In this document: positions 7,961 to 15,093 of the stretch, in pieces
Numbering within the stretch: position 1 is the first letter of the stretch
Layout: every line of letters starts with the position of its first letter
Assembly: GCA_024809215.1 (NCBI GenBank)
Contig: JANUBW010000001.1
Span: forward strand, 992,001 to 1,056,000
DNA: 64,000 bases
Direction of reading: 5' to 3'
From: Niastella sp. OAS944
GTDB taxonomy: Bacteria; Bacteroidota; Bacteroidia; Chitinophagales; Chitinophagaceae
The notes under the pieces: generated by a model
What the model saw: only the letters and a program-made list of their open reading frames with translations
What the model was told of the DNA's origin: nothing
Databases searched by the model: none
Made by a program: the position numbers and the translations under genes

Positions 7961-8833
7961 ATGGCCGTTAATAATCCTTTACTGGAATTGAGTAAGTCGG
8001 TAGTGAATGTACCTTTCGAAATTCACACCATGGAATGGATAGCGCAGAACCGGTTCCAGCAAAATTCCATTCCACACCGCCATAATTATTTTGTCATCAT
8101 CTGGGTAAAAAAAGGATCGGGTACCCACCTGATTGACCTGGAGAAATATGAACTGGAAGATAATACGGTATATTGTATTACCCCGGGACAGGTGCATCAA
8201 CTGAACACAACGGGCGAAGTAGAAGGTTATGTGATCTCGTTCATGGCCGAATTTTTGGGTGTGGCCGAAGAGAACTACGACCTGCTGTTCAATACCGGTC
8301 TTTTCTACACTTTTTCCAATTCGCCGGTAATAAAAGTGAGTGAGGAAATGAGTGTTGAAATGGGCGATGCCGTTGCAAAAATGCTGAAAGAGTTCAATAA
8401 CTTTTTTATACTGCGTGCAGAGATCCTGCGCGGTTTTCTAAAGATCTTCCTTATATACCTTACCCGCCAGTTTGAACGGCCTAAAGAAAGTGAAGCCCAA
8501 TCGAAAAGTATCGACCTGGTAAAACAATTCTTTGCCCTGGTAGAAAAACATTATACCACAAAGAAGATGGTTACCGATTATGCCGAAGAGCTGGCCGTTA
8601 CGCCCAACCACCTCAATGAAGTAGTAAAGAAAATAACCGGTTCCCCTGCCAGTCATCACATACAACAACGCATCATTCTGGAAGCAAAACGCCAGGCCGT
8701 GTATTCAAGTGTTACTATGAAAGAGATCGCCTACCAGCTGGGGTTCGATGATACGGCGCATTTTAGTAAGTATTTCAAAAATGCTTCGGGTGAAAGCTTT
8801 AGCGATTTCAGAGCTAAAAATCAAAGTGCTTAG
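7961..8833 (+). CDS. AraC-family transcriptional regulator
   Basis: 290 residues from the ATG at 7961. An N-terminal cupin-like sensing domain (HRHNYFVIIWVKKGSGTHLID, VYCITPGQVHQL) is followed by a C-terminal double helix-turn-helix (about residues 185-290) with ITGSPASHHIQQRIILEAKR and MKEIAYQLGFDDTAHFSKYF, the second-HTH signature of the AraC family. An upstream extension of the frame to 7808 would translate the ATTGCCG repeat array and is rejected. It ends 23 bases before a serine hydrolase on the same strand, so the two may be cotranscribed; the ligand is unknown. Confidence 0.9.
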   Translation: MAVNNPLLELSKSVVNVPFEIHTMEWIAQNRFQQNSIPHRHNYFVIIWVKKGSGTHLIDLEKYELEDNTVYCITPGQVHQLNTTGEVEGYVISFMAEFLGVAEENYDLLFNTGLFYTFSNSPVIKVSEEMSVEMGDAVAKMLKEFNNFFILRAEILRGFLKIFLIYLTRQFERPKESEAQSKSIDLVKQFFALVEKHYTTKKMVTDYAEELAVTPNHLNEVVKKITGSPASHHIQQRIILEAKRQAVYSSVTMKEIAYQLGFDDTAHFSKYFKNASGESFSDFRAKNQSA

Positions 8834-8856
8834 TTCTCATCTACCAACAACATACC

Positions 8857-9957
8857 ATGATCCGCTTAACCATTCTGTTTATTAGTCTGTTTGTTTTTAA
8901 TTTCTCATTTGCGCAGTTTGTTCCTCAACCCTTAAAAACCTTTTCTCCTGATTCTGCAGGTTTTAAAGCCGGGTTCCTCGATTCTTTTACCAAAGAACTG
9001 GAAGACAGCAGCAAGGCATTGGGTGCTTTTATGGTTTGGCGCAAACGAGGCATTGTATATGAACATTATTTCAATGGCGCAAAGCCCGATTTCTGGTACA
9101 ATATTAAATCAATCACTAAAAGCGTGGTATCGGCACTTACAGGTATTGCCATTGAAAAAAAACTAATACCCAGTGTAAATACGCCGGTAATGAAATTCTT
9201 TCCGGAATATAATAAACAGCGTAGTGTATCACCCAATGGACCTGTATGGTATTCGGAGTATAAAAAATATAATGATTCTGTTAGAAATACCCTTACGTTA
9301 AAACACCTGCTTACCATGCAACCGGGGTTTCAATGGAGCGACTTTGGCCCATTGGTAGGCGCCTTTATCAATTCAAGCGACCCGGTGAAGTTTGCACTCG
9401 AACTGGAATTTATAGATACCCCGGGAACAAAATTTGTGTATTGCAGCCCGGCCACATCTATAGTTTCGGCAGCACTGGATAAAGCAACGCATACGAACAC
9501 AAGGTCATTTGCGCAGAAAAACCTGTTCGATCCGGCTGGTATTACAAGCTTACGTTGGGATGTAGATCCTATGGGCCGCAACGAGGGTTGCTCTGAAAGT
9601 TACCTCACCGCACAAGACATGATGCGTTTTGGCTTGTTGTATTTGAATAAAGGTAAGGTGGGCAATAAGCAGGTTATACCACAGCGCTGGATAGAGGAAT
9701 CAACCGCACTACAGGCGCGGCTCAATTACTGGGACATACTTCCCAATGCCAATGGATATGGTTATTTTTGGTGGCGAAGAACAACCAATGGCCACCAGAT
9801 GTATTTTGCCAGCGGCGCCATGGGTCAATTGATCGTTGTAGTACCCGACCTCGAAATGGTGATCGTAGCAGGTACCCTGCTCGACCGGCCAAATCGTGAC
9901 CGGCAAGAACTTAAGTATCTACATATAATGATAGATAAACTAACCAAACAACTATAG
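8857..9957 (+). CDS. Secreted serine hydrolase, beta-lactamase (class C) family
   Basis: 366 residues with signal peptide MIRLTILFISLFVFNFSFAQ. The SxxK catalytic motif is S85-I-T-K88 in IKSITKSVVSALTGIAIE, followed by VNTPVMKFFPEY and LTLKHLLTMQPGFQW, all typical of the beta-lactamase/DD-peptidase/esterase family (PF00144). The third motif area is HQMYFASGAMGQLI. The Y-x-N position reads YCS, so a true beta-lactamase is less likely than an esterase or peptidase. It is exported to the periplasm or beyond. It follows the AraC gene by 23 bases. Substrate unknown. Confidence 0.85.
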   Translation: MIRLTILFISLFVFNFSFAQFVPQPLKTFSPDSAGFKAGFLDSFTKELEDSSKALGAFMVWRKRGIVYEHYFNGAKPDFWYNIKSITKSVVSALTGIAIEKKLIPSVNTPVMKFFPEYNKQRSVSPNGPVWYSEYKKYNDSVRNTLTLKHLLTMQPGFQWSDFGPLVGAFINSSDPVKFALELEFIDTPGTKFVYCSPATSIVSAALDKATHTNTRSFAQKNLFDPAGITSLRWDVDPMGRNEGCSESYLTAQDMMRFGLLYLNKGKVGNKQVIPQRWIEESTALQARLNYWDILPNANGYGYFWWRRTTNGHQMYFASGAMGQLIVVVPDLEMVIVAGTLLDRPNRDRQELKYLHIMIDKLTKQL

Positions 9958-10024
9958 GCTACGTACTCAGCCGCACATTCCCGCCTTATCCATGAATTGT
10001 ACATCAACATCCGTTGATCATCAA

Positions 10025-10056
10025 TTGACCGGGGAAATGATTTTCTGTTACTTTAC
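10025..10056 (+). promoter_or_regulatory. Possible Bacteroidota-type promoter for first yceI gene
   Basis: TTG at 10025-10027, 21 bases, then TACTTTAC at 10049-10056, close to the TTTG-N19/21-TAnnTTTG pattern. The gene starts at 10070, so the leader would be about ten bases. Weak evidence by eye only. Confidence 0.3.
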
Positions 10057-10069
10057 ACATTGAATTTTT

Positions 10070-10612
10070 ATGAACACATTAGATAAACAAGCAACCTGGG
10101 CCATTGACCCCATTCACTCAACCATCAGGTTCGATGCCAAATACCTGTTGATCACATCGGTATCGGGCTGGTTCAGGGAGTTTGAAGGCACCTTGGTAAG
10201 TGGTTGTGATGGTTTTGAGAACAGTGCCATTCAGCTTACTATATATGCGCACTCGCTGACCACCGGCAATGAAGAGCGCGACAATCATTTACGTTCGCCC
10301 GATTTCTTCGATGCCAAACAATATCCTGTTATCCAGTTCCGCTCAACCTCGGTTACCATGCAGGAAAAGAACATAACCGTGAACGGCATCTTAACTGTTA
10401 AAAACATAGAGCATCCCTATACTTTCAATGCTACTTTTTTAGGTATGTGCGCCGACCCAATGGGTAATACCAAAGCGGCATTCGAAATGGATACCGTACT
10501 GAACAGGAAGGATTTCAATATCACCTGGAACCAGCTGTTCGATAAGAATGGATTATTATTAAGCGATGAGGTAAAAGTGCATTGTGATCTGCAATTGTTA
10601 AAGCTCAGCTAG
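10070..10612 (+). CDS. YceI-family protein (1 of 2)
   Basis: 180 residues with the YceI lipocalin-like pattern: WAIDPIHSTIRFDAKYLLITSVSG at the N-terminus, EERDNHLRSPDFFDAKQYP in the middle, and GILTVKNIEHPYTFNATFLG then DFNITWNQ near the C-terminus. YceI proteins bind polyisoprenoid lipids such as ubiquinone chains. There is no signal peptide, so this copy is probably cytoplasmic. Its paralogue follows at 10872. The stop codon TAG at 10610-10612 is part of the first GCTAGTGG word of the repeat array that follows. Confidence 0.9.
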   Translation: MNTLDKQATWAIDPIHSTIRFDAKYLLITSVSGWFREFEGTLVSGCDGFENSAIQLTIYAHSLTTGNEERDNHLRSPDFFDAKQYPVIQFRSTSVTMQEKNITVNGILTVKNIEHPYTFNATFLGMCADPMGNTKAAFEMDTVLNRKDFNITWNQLFDKNGLLLSDEVKVHCDLQLLKLS

Positions 10613-10770
10613 TGGTAAGTAGCGAGTGGCTAGTGGGACTCAAATTCGCAATTCAAAATATTTAGCAGCATTCAAAAATTTACAAAAGCCAGTAGGTATA
10701 TCCCGCTGGCTTTTATGCATTTACGCCTTTCCCCACTAGCCATTTACCACTCGCCACTAGCCTTTCCATA
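10613..10770. repeat. Inverted word array (GAGTGGCTAGTGG words) around a hairpin
   Basis: Left arm 10609-10637 (GCTAGTGG, GCGAGTGGCTAGTGGG) is matched by right arm 10732-10766 (CCCCACTAGCC, CCACTCGCCACTAGCC), which reads as nearly its reverse complement. The stem-loop at 10684-10714 is nested inside. The same words recur at 37302-37330, 37400-37420 and 7783-7818. Confidence 0.7.
10684..10714 (+). terminator. Stem-loop after yceI gene 1
   Basis: AAAAGCCAG at 10684-10692 pairs with CTGGCTTTT at 10706-10714 across a 13-base loop, with a short T run. A plausible intrinsic terminator between the two yceI genes. Confidence 0.6.
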
Positions 10771-10871
10771 AAATGTACAACAGATTCCATTATATCACTA
10801 TTCTCCGGCCCCTGTTTTCGGGCGAAATTTGTGGAGTCAATAAATAATAACAACCAAAAAATATCAAAACA

Positions 10872-11408
10872 ATGTCACAAGTTAAATGGACCCTCGATTC
10901 AATGCACTCTGAAATCACTTTTAAAGTAAAACACCTGATGATCAGTACCGTATCGGGACAATTCAAAAAGTTTGACGTAACTGCTGAAACTGCAGGCAGC
11001 GATTTCAGTCAGCCCGGTAAAATAGATGTAACTATCGATGTATCATCAATAGACACTAACAACGAGCAAAGAGACGGTCACCTTAAATCTGATGACTTTT
11101 TCAGCGCCGCCAATCATAACCAGATCACTTTTAAAGGCACTAAACTGGATGTTCAGGGCGATGAAGGCAAATTACACGGCGATTTGACAATTAAAGGTAT
11201 CACCAAACCAGTTGCCCTGAATGTAGAAGCAGGTGGTGTGGTAGTTGACCCTTACGGACAAACAAAAGCTGGTTTTACTGTAACCGGTAAAATAAGCAGA
11301 AAAGAGTTTGGCTTAACATGGAGCGCAGTGACTGAAGCTGGTAATGTGGTAGTAGGCGACGATATTAAGCTGAATGCTGAAATTCAGTTGGTAAAACAAG
11401 CCTCATAA
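10872..11408 (+). CDS. YceI-family protein (2 of 2)
   Basis: 178 residues, paralogous to the preceding gene: WTLDSMHSEITFKVKHLMIS, NNEQRDGHLKSDDFF, GDLTIKGITKPVALNVEAGG and RKEFGLTWS are the family signatures. No signal peptide. A cytoplasmic isoprenoid- or quinone-binding role is likely from the family. It is followed by a glyoxalase-fold protein and an alpha/beta hydrolase, partners seen with quinone or electrophile detoxification in other bacteria. A 259-base gap with the array and hairpin separates it from copy 1, so it probably has its own promoter. Confidence 0.9.
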   Translation: MSQVKWTLDSMHSEITFKVKHLMISTVSGQFKKFDVTAETAGSDFSQPGKIDVTIDVSSIDTNNEQRDGHLKSDDFFSAANHNQITFKGTKLDVQGDEGKLHGDLTIKGITKPVALNVEAGGVVVDPYGQTKAGFTVTGKISRKEFGLTWSAVTEAGNVVVGDDIKLNAEIQLVKQAS

Positions 11409-11415
11409 ATGTTTC

Positions 11416-11468
11416 GAGTTTCAAGTTCCGGGTTACCCTGGAACTTGAAACCTGAAACCTGAAACTCA
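11416..11468. repeat. Hairpin plus CTGAAAC word array
   Basis: GTTTCAAGTTCC at 11418-11429 pairs perfectly with GGAACTTGAAAC at 11440-11451 over a 10-base loop. Two more CCTGAAAC words follow to 11468. It starts 8 bases after the yceI stop. There is no T run, so it may be a processing or stability hairpin rather than a terminator. Confidence 0.65.
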
Positions 11469-11483
11469 TTAGAATTTACAACT

Positions 11484-12422
11484 ATGGAAGATAAAATTTT
11501 GGGCATACATCACATTACGGCTATAGCCGGCGAAGCCCAACGCAACTACGACTTTTATACTAAAGCACTCGGATTAAGACTGGTAAAGAAAACGGTGAAT
11601 TTCGACGACCCGGGTACCTATCACTTCTACTATGGTAATGAAAATGGTACTCCTGGCACCATTCTTACCTTCTTCCCCTGGACCCATGTAAAACCCGGAC
11701 GTGTTGGAACCGGTATGGCTACCGACATTGGTTATGCGGTTCCCAAAGGCAGTCTCGACTTTTGGACCAAACACTTCGAAAAATACCAGGTACGTTTTGG
11801 ACAAATTGACGAACAGTTCGGCGAACAGATCCTTCGCTTTGAAGACCCGGACGGTTTACGCATACAACTGATAGAACCTAAAGTTGAAGATACCCGTACT
11901 CCCTGGGAAACCAGTGAGATCAATAAAGATGTTGCCTTAAAAGGCTTTCACAGCATTGTGCTCACGTTGCGGAACATTAAACCTACTGCCAGCATTCTTA
12001 CCGATATCTTCGGTTACAAATTATTGCAGCAGGATGGTAACCGCTACCGATTTGTAACGGATACCGTAGAAAATGCCGCTATCGTTGACCTGGTTGAAGA
12101 ACCAGAAGTAACGCACGGACTGGTTGCCGGTGGTACCAATCACCACGTAGCCTTCCGAGTAAAGAATGATGAAATATTGATGCACTTCCACGATAAAATT
12201 GCAAGTGCAGGTTATAATATAACACCTAAAATTGACCGGAATTACTTCTTCTCATTGTACTTCCGCGAACCAGGTGGTGTGTTGTTTGAACTGGCTACCG
12301 ATAACCCCGGTTTTGCAGTTGATGAAGATGTGAATACACTGGGTACCAGTTTAAAACTGCCCGCTCAGTACGAAGCTGAAAGGGCTACTATTGAAAAGGT
12401 GTTACCCAAACTGATACAGTAA
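11484..12422 (+). CDS. Glyoxalase/dioxygenase-fold protein (MhqO-like)
   Basis: 312 residues with two vicinal-oxygen-chelate modules: the first begins ILGIHHITAIAGEAQRNYDFYTKALGLRLVKKTVNFDDP and the second near residue 155 (LKGFHSIVLTLRNIKPTASILTDIFGYKLL). Metal-ligand positions are plausible in HHIT (N-terminus), ILRFEDPDGLRIQLIE and LYFREPGGVLFELATD. This is the layout of ring-cleaving dioxygenase-like proteins such as Bacillus MhqO/MhqA, which act in hydroquinone or quinone resistance. It is 2 bases upstream of the hydrolase gene, an MhqO-MhqD style pair. The exact substrate is inference. Confidence 0.87.
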   Translation: MEDKILGIHHITAIAGEAQRNYDFYTKALGLRLVKKTVNFDDPGTYHFYYGNENGTPGTILTFFPWTHVKPGRVGTGMATDIGYAVPKGSLDFWTKHFEKYQVRFGQIDEQFGEQILRFEDPDGLRIQLIEPKVEDTRTPWETSEINKDVALKGFHSIVLTLRNIKPTASILTDIFGYKLLQQDGNRYRFVTDTVENAAIVDLVEEPEVTHGLVAGGTNHHVAFRVKNDEILMHFHDKIASAGYNITPKIDRNYFFSLYFREPGGVLFELATDNPGFAVDEDVNTLGTSLKLPAQYEAERATIEKVLPKLIQ

Positions 12423-12424
12423 CT

Positions 12425-13045
12425 ATGCATACAAAACAAATTATACGGACTGGAAAGCAAACAGGCGAAGCGACAAAAGCATTGGTAATGTTACATGGAC
12501 GAGGCGGCAGTGCGGAAGATATTCTGGGGCTCGCGACTTATTTGCCGGTTAAAGACTTTGCCCTGTTTGCACCCCAGGCCACTAATAATACCTGGTACCC
12601 GTATTCTTTTCTGGCAGCGCCAAAAGATAACGAACCATACCTGTCGGGCGCACTGGCCCTGGTGAAGGATACTGTAGCTGAAGTAGAAGCCAGTGGCATA
12701 AAACCAGAGAATATTTATTTCCTGGGATTTTCACAGGGCGCCTGTTTAACGTTGGAATTTGTTACCCGCAATGCCACCCGCTATGGTGGTGTGGTAGCCT
12801 TCACCGGCGGATTGATTGGCGATAAAATATATAATGAAAATTACAATGGAGATTTTGCCGGAACGCCCGTTTTTATCGGTACCAGTGATCCCGACCCACA
12901 CGTACCCGTGGAAAGAGTAAATGCATCAGCTGATATTCTTACCGGCATGAACGCAGCGGTGACAAAGAAGATATACAAAGGCATGGGTCATACCATTAGC
13001 CAGGATGAGATCGATGTGGTGAGTGAAATAATCTTCAATAAATAA
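12425..13045 (+). CDS. Alpha/beta hydrolase, phospholipase/carboxylesterase family (MhqD-like)
   Basis: 206 residues. The nucleophile elbow GFSQGACL holds the catalytic serine; the Asp is in GTSDPDPHVP and the His in KGMGHTIS, the usual triad order of the family. The oxyanion region reads VMLHGRGGSAEDI. The protein lacks a signal peptide. It starts 2 bases after the glyoxalase-fold gene and is surely cotranscribed; the same pair occurs in quinone-stress operons (mhqO/mhqD), so a hydrolytic step in detoxification is a reasonable inference. Confidence 0.88.
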   Translation: MHTKQIIRTGKQTGEATKALVMLHGRGGSAEDILGLATYLPVKDFALFAPQATNNTWYPYSFLAAPKDNEPYLSGALALVKDTVAEVEASGIKPENIYFLGFSQGACLTLEFVTRNATRYGGVVAFTGGLIGDKIYNENYNGDFAGTPVFIGTSDPDPHVPVERVNASADILTGMNAAVTKKIYKGMGHTISQDEIDVVSEIIFNK

Positions 13046-13049
13046 TAAC

Positions 13050-13101
13050 TTTGATCAACCCGAGTCATCCCCGTTAACCCGTGGGAGCTCGGGTTATCAA
13101 A
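13050..13101 (+). terminator. Long hairpin after hydrolase gene
   Basis: TTTGATCAACCCGAG at 13050-13064 pairs with CTCGGGTTATCAAA at 13088-13101 with a single-base bulge and a loop of 23 bases. It lies 4 bases after the hydrolase stop and 22 bases before the next start. No T run follows, so partial termination or mRNA end protection are both possible. Confidence 0.5.
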
Positions 13102-13123
13102 ATATAATCAAAACCTTAAAGTT

Positions 13124-13396
13124 ATGTACGCATACGACACCATCACCGAAGCAGTTGCCGATCTGAAAAAGCGCGGTTACACACTCGATTTCAATATCAG
13201 GGGCAACCGCCTGGCCTGCGATCAACTGGATACTCAACTGAGCCACGAAGATTTTGAAATAGTAGAGATATACAGATTTGAAGGGCCCAGCGACCCGGCC
13301 GATGAAGCCGCTGTGTATGCTATTGAAGCACCATCGGGCGCATTGGGTATTTTGGTGAATGGCTATGGAACGTATGCCGATGAAAGCAATGCTTAA
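13124..13396 (+). CDS. Small conserved Bacteroidota protein of unknown function
   Basis: 90 residues, acidic: MYAYDTITEAVADLKKRGY at the N-terminus, then LDFNIRGNRLAC, FEIVEIYRFEGPSDPADEAAVYAIE and a C-terminal G-I-L-V-N-G-Y-G stretch. Proteins like this are sometimes labelled phosphoribosylpyrophosphate synthetase in databases, but I see no PRPP-binding or kinase motif and the length is far too short, so I treat it as unknown. No signal peptide. It is the last plus-strand gene before the convergent efflux operon and probably shares the stress cluster. Confidence 0.75.
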   Translation: MYAYDTITEAVADLKKRGYTLDFNIRGNRLACDQLDTQLSHEDFEIVEIYRFEGPSDPADEAAVYAIEAPSGALGILVNGYGTYADESNA

Positions 13397-13424
13397 TTTT
13401 TACAACAGTTACATGAGAGAATAA

Positions 13425-13459
13425 AGTTGAAAAGTTAACAGGTTAACGAGTTGACAAGG
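13425..13459. repeat. GTTGAC/GTTAAC word array
   Basis: Words AGTTGAAAAGTTAACAGG and TTAACGAGTTGACAAGG follow the gene stop by 28 bases. This is the same dictionary as at 119-150, 37530-37577, 49565-49580 and 62199-62231. Confidence 0.6.
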
Positions 13460-13510
13460 TCCTTAGTGCAAACTCATAATTAATTGCAGCAGGCACTAAG
13501 AAATTAAAAG

Positions 13511-13549
13511 AAAAGCCTTCCAGATGTGTCGGGAAGGCTTTTTTGCTTT
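13511..13549. terminator. Intrinsic terminator between convergent genes
   Basis: AAAAGCCTTCC at 13511-13521 pairs with GGAAGGCTTTT at 13532-13542, followed by T-rich sequence to 13551. A-rich sequence on the left means it can also serve the minus strand. It lies between the plus-strand stress cluster and the minus-strand efflux adaptor. Confidence 0.9.
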
Positions 13550-13679
13550 TTTTCATTCTACACAAAATCTAATTCGTCTAACTAAACCTACCTTAAAAAC
13601 TAAGACCTGCCATGAAATAACCAACTAAACTAAAATTTATACAATGAACTGTAACCTGTGACGTATATAATAACAACAA

Positions 13680-14837
13680 TTATTGCTTAATGTTCAAAGT
13701 AGAACCATCTCTTACTTCCTCACTACCAACTTTAACAATTGTATCGCCGGCACTCAGTTCACCAAACACTTCTACTTTACCATCGTTCTCGCGTCCTTTT
13801 TTAACATCTACCCACACCGCTTTGTTGTTTACTACCTTAACTACAAATACTCTTTCCTGCGAGCTTACAATAGCCGATTTGGGTAAAATGAACGTACTAT
13901 CCTTGGTTGATAAAGGAATGATCACATTCGACACCATGCCTGGCAACAGTTTTTTGTTGTCATTGGTTACGTCCATTTCAATACGTTGAGAACGCAGGCG
14001 AAGATCAAGCGCACCGGCCAGCCTTTTTACCTGGGCAGTGAATTTTTCGTTTGGAAATGCATTTACCGTAAACTTCACTTTGTCCTGTTGGTTCAAATAA
14101 CCGGTGTACGCTTCGGGCACGTAGATCACCAAACGCAATTTCTTTTGCTCCTGTAATGTGAACAAAGGGAACTCAGAACCCTTACCTGAAGGGCCTACAT
14201 AAGCGCCGGGGTTGGCGTTACGTGCGGTAATGACGCCATTAAAAGGCGCTCTTACTTCCAGATATGCTTTTCTGTTGGCTACTTCGCGCGATTGCGCTTT
14301 GGCCGCATCCCATTGTGCAAAATCAGAATTCTTTTTTGCCATGGCCTGGTCCAGATCGTTTTGTGAAATGGTACCAGGTGTTTTGCTGGTCTCCAGCAAA
14401 CGTTCGTAATTCGACTTGCTGGCAATGTATAATGCTTCCTGCGATTTTAATCTCGACTGTGCTGCCGCTTCCAGTGAACCCAGCTCAGGCGCTTCCATAG
14501 AAACCAGCAGTTGCCCGGCCTTTACTTCAGAACCAACATCTACAAACAACTTCCGTACAAAGCTGTTCTCTTTTGCATACAGGTCAACCTGTTGAAAAGC
14601 AAGCAGCTCACCAGGGATTTGAAGGGAAGAAGAAAGCATGCCTTTTTGAAGGGTCACTACTTCTGTAGTGGCTACCACGGGGGCAGCCTCTTTAACAGGC
14701 GTTTCGCCGTTTGAAGAGTTACAGCTTTGTAACAAACCAAGCAAGCCGGCGCCTATCAACATGAAGCCCGTGCTTCCTTTTACCAGTCGGCTAGGGGTGA
14801 ACGAATAAACGTTATGTATTAAATTTCTCAGTTGCAT
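13680..14837 (-). CDS. RND efflux periplasmic adaptor (membrane fusion lipoprotein)
   Basis: 385 residues from ATG 14837; a further nine codons upstream start with TTG and are not needed. A membrane-like segment and lipobox (GAGLLGLLQSC) mark it as a lipoprotein anchored in the inner membrane. The HlyD/MFP layout is visible: lipoyl-like halves around LYAKENSFVRKLFVDVGSEVKAGQLL and LEVRAPFNGVITARNANPGAYV, a coiled-coil hairpin between them, a beta-barrel domain (LRLVIYVPEAYTGYL) and a membrane-proximal part. It links the RND pump to TolC. It is third in the operon, separated from the pump gene by a 248-base gap with a word array. Confidence 0.92.
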   Translation of the reverse strand: MQLRNLIHNVYSFTPSRLVKGSTGFMLIGAGLLGLLQSCNSSNGETPVKEAAPVVATTEVVTLQKGMLSSSLQIPGELLAFQQVDLYAKENSFVRKLFVDVGSEVKAGQLLVSMEAPELGSLEAAAQSRLKSQEALYIASKSNYERLLETSKTPGTISQNDLDQAMAKKNSDFAQWDAAKAQSREVANRKAYLEVRAPFNGVITARNANPGAYVGPSGKGSEFPLFTLQEQKKLRLVIYVPEAYTGYLNQQDKVKFTVNAFPNEKFTAQVKRLAGALDLRLRSQRIEMDVTNDNKKLLPGMVSNVIIPLSTKDSTFILPKSAIVSSQERVFVVKVVNNKAVWVDVKKGRENDGKVEVFGELSAGDTIVKVGSEEVRDGSTLNIKQ

Positions 14838-14913
14838 ATGCTGTTTTCTATGATGTTCGAACAAATTAGTATATCTAAAACCGTTTATAATTTATTTTGT
14901 TTTACCGCTTGTC

Positions 14914-15093
14914 AAGTCGTGAAACGTGAAACGGCAAACGTGAAAAGACTCGCGAACCTTGAGATTTGCTTGCGACCTTGCAGCACTCAAAACTTTTTAG
15001 ATTGCCGACTGCTAATTCTGAGTCCCGGGTATAGGACTTTCACGTTTCACGTTTGCCGTTTCACGACTGTTTGCCGTTTCACGTTTCACGCTT
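14914..15093. repeat. Large inverted word array overlapping the RND stop codon
   Basis: Left arm 14914-14949 (GTCGTGAAACGTGAAACGG, GCAAACGTGAAAAG) is matched by right arm 15035-15067 (TTTCACGTTTCACG, TTTGCCGTTTCACGACT); a further reverse-type block runs 15069-15093. The TGA stop of the pump gene at 15086-15088 lies inside the repeat. The interior contains the 36-base core shared with 7818-7853 (here 14947-14982). Confidence 0.8.

Noticed and set aside
13124-13396. Phosphoribosylpyrophosphate synthetase
   Set aside because: Only 90 residues and no PRPP or kinase motif; the name would be a database carry-over.
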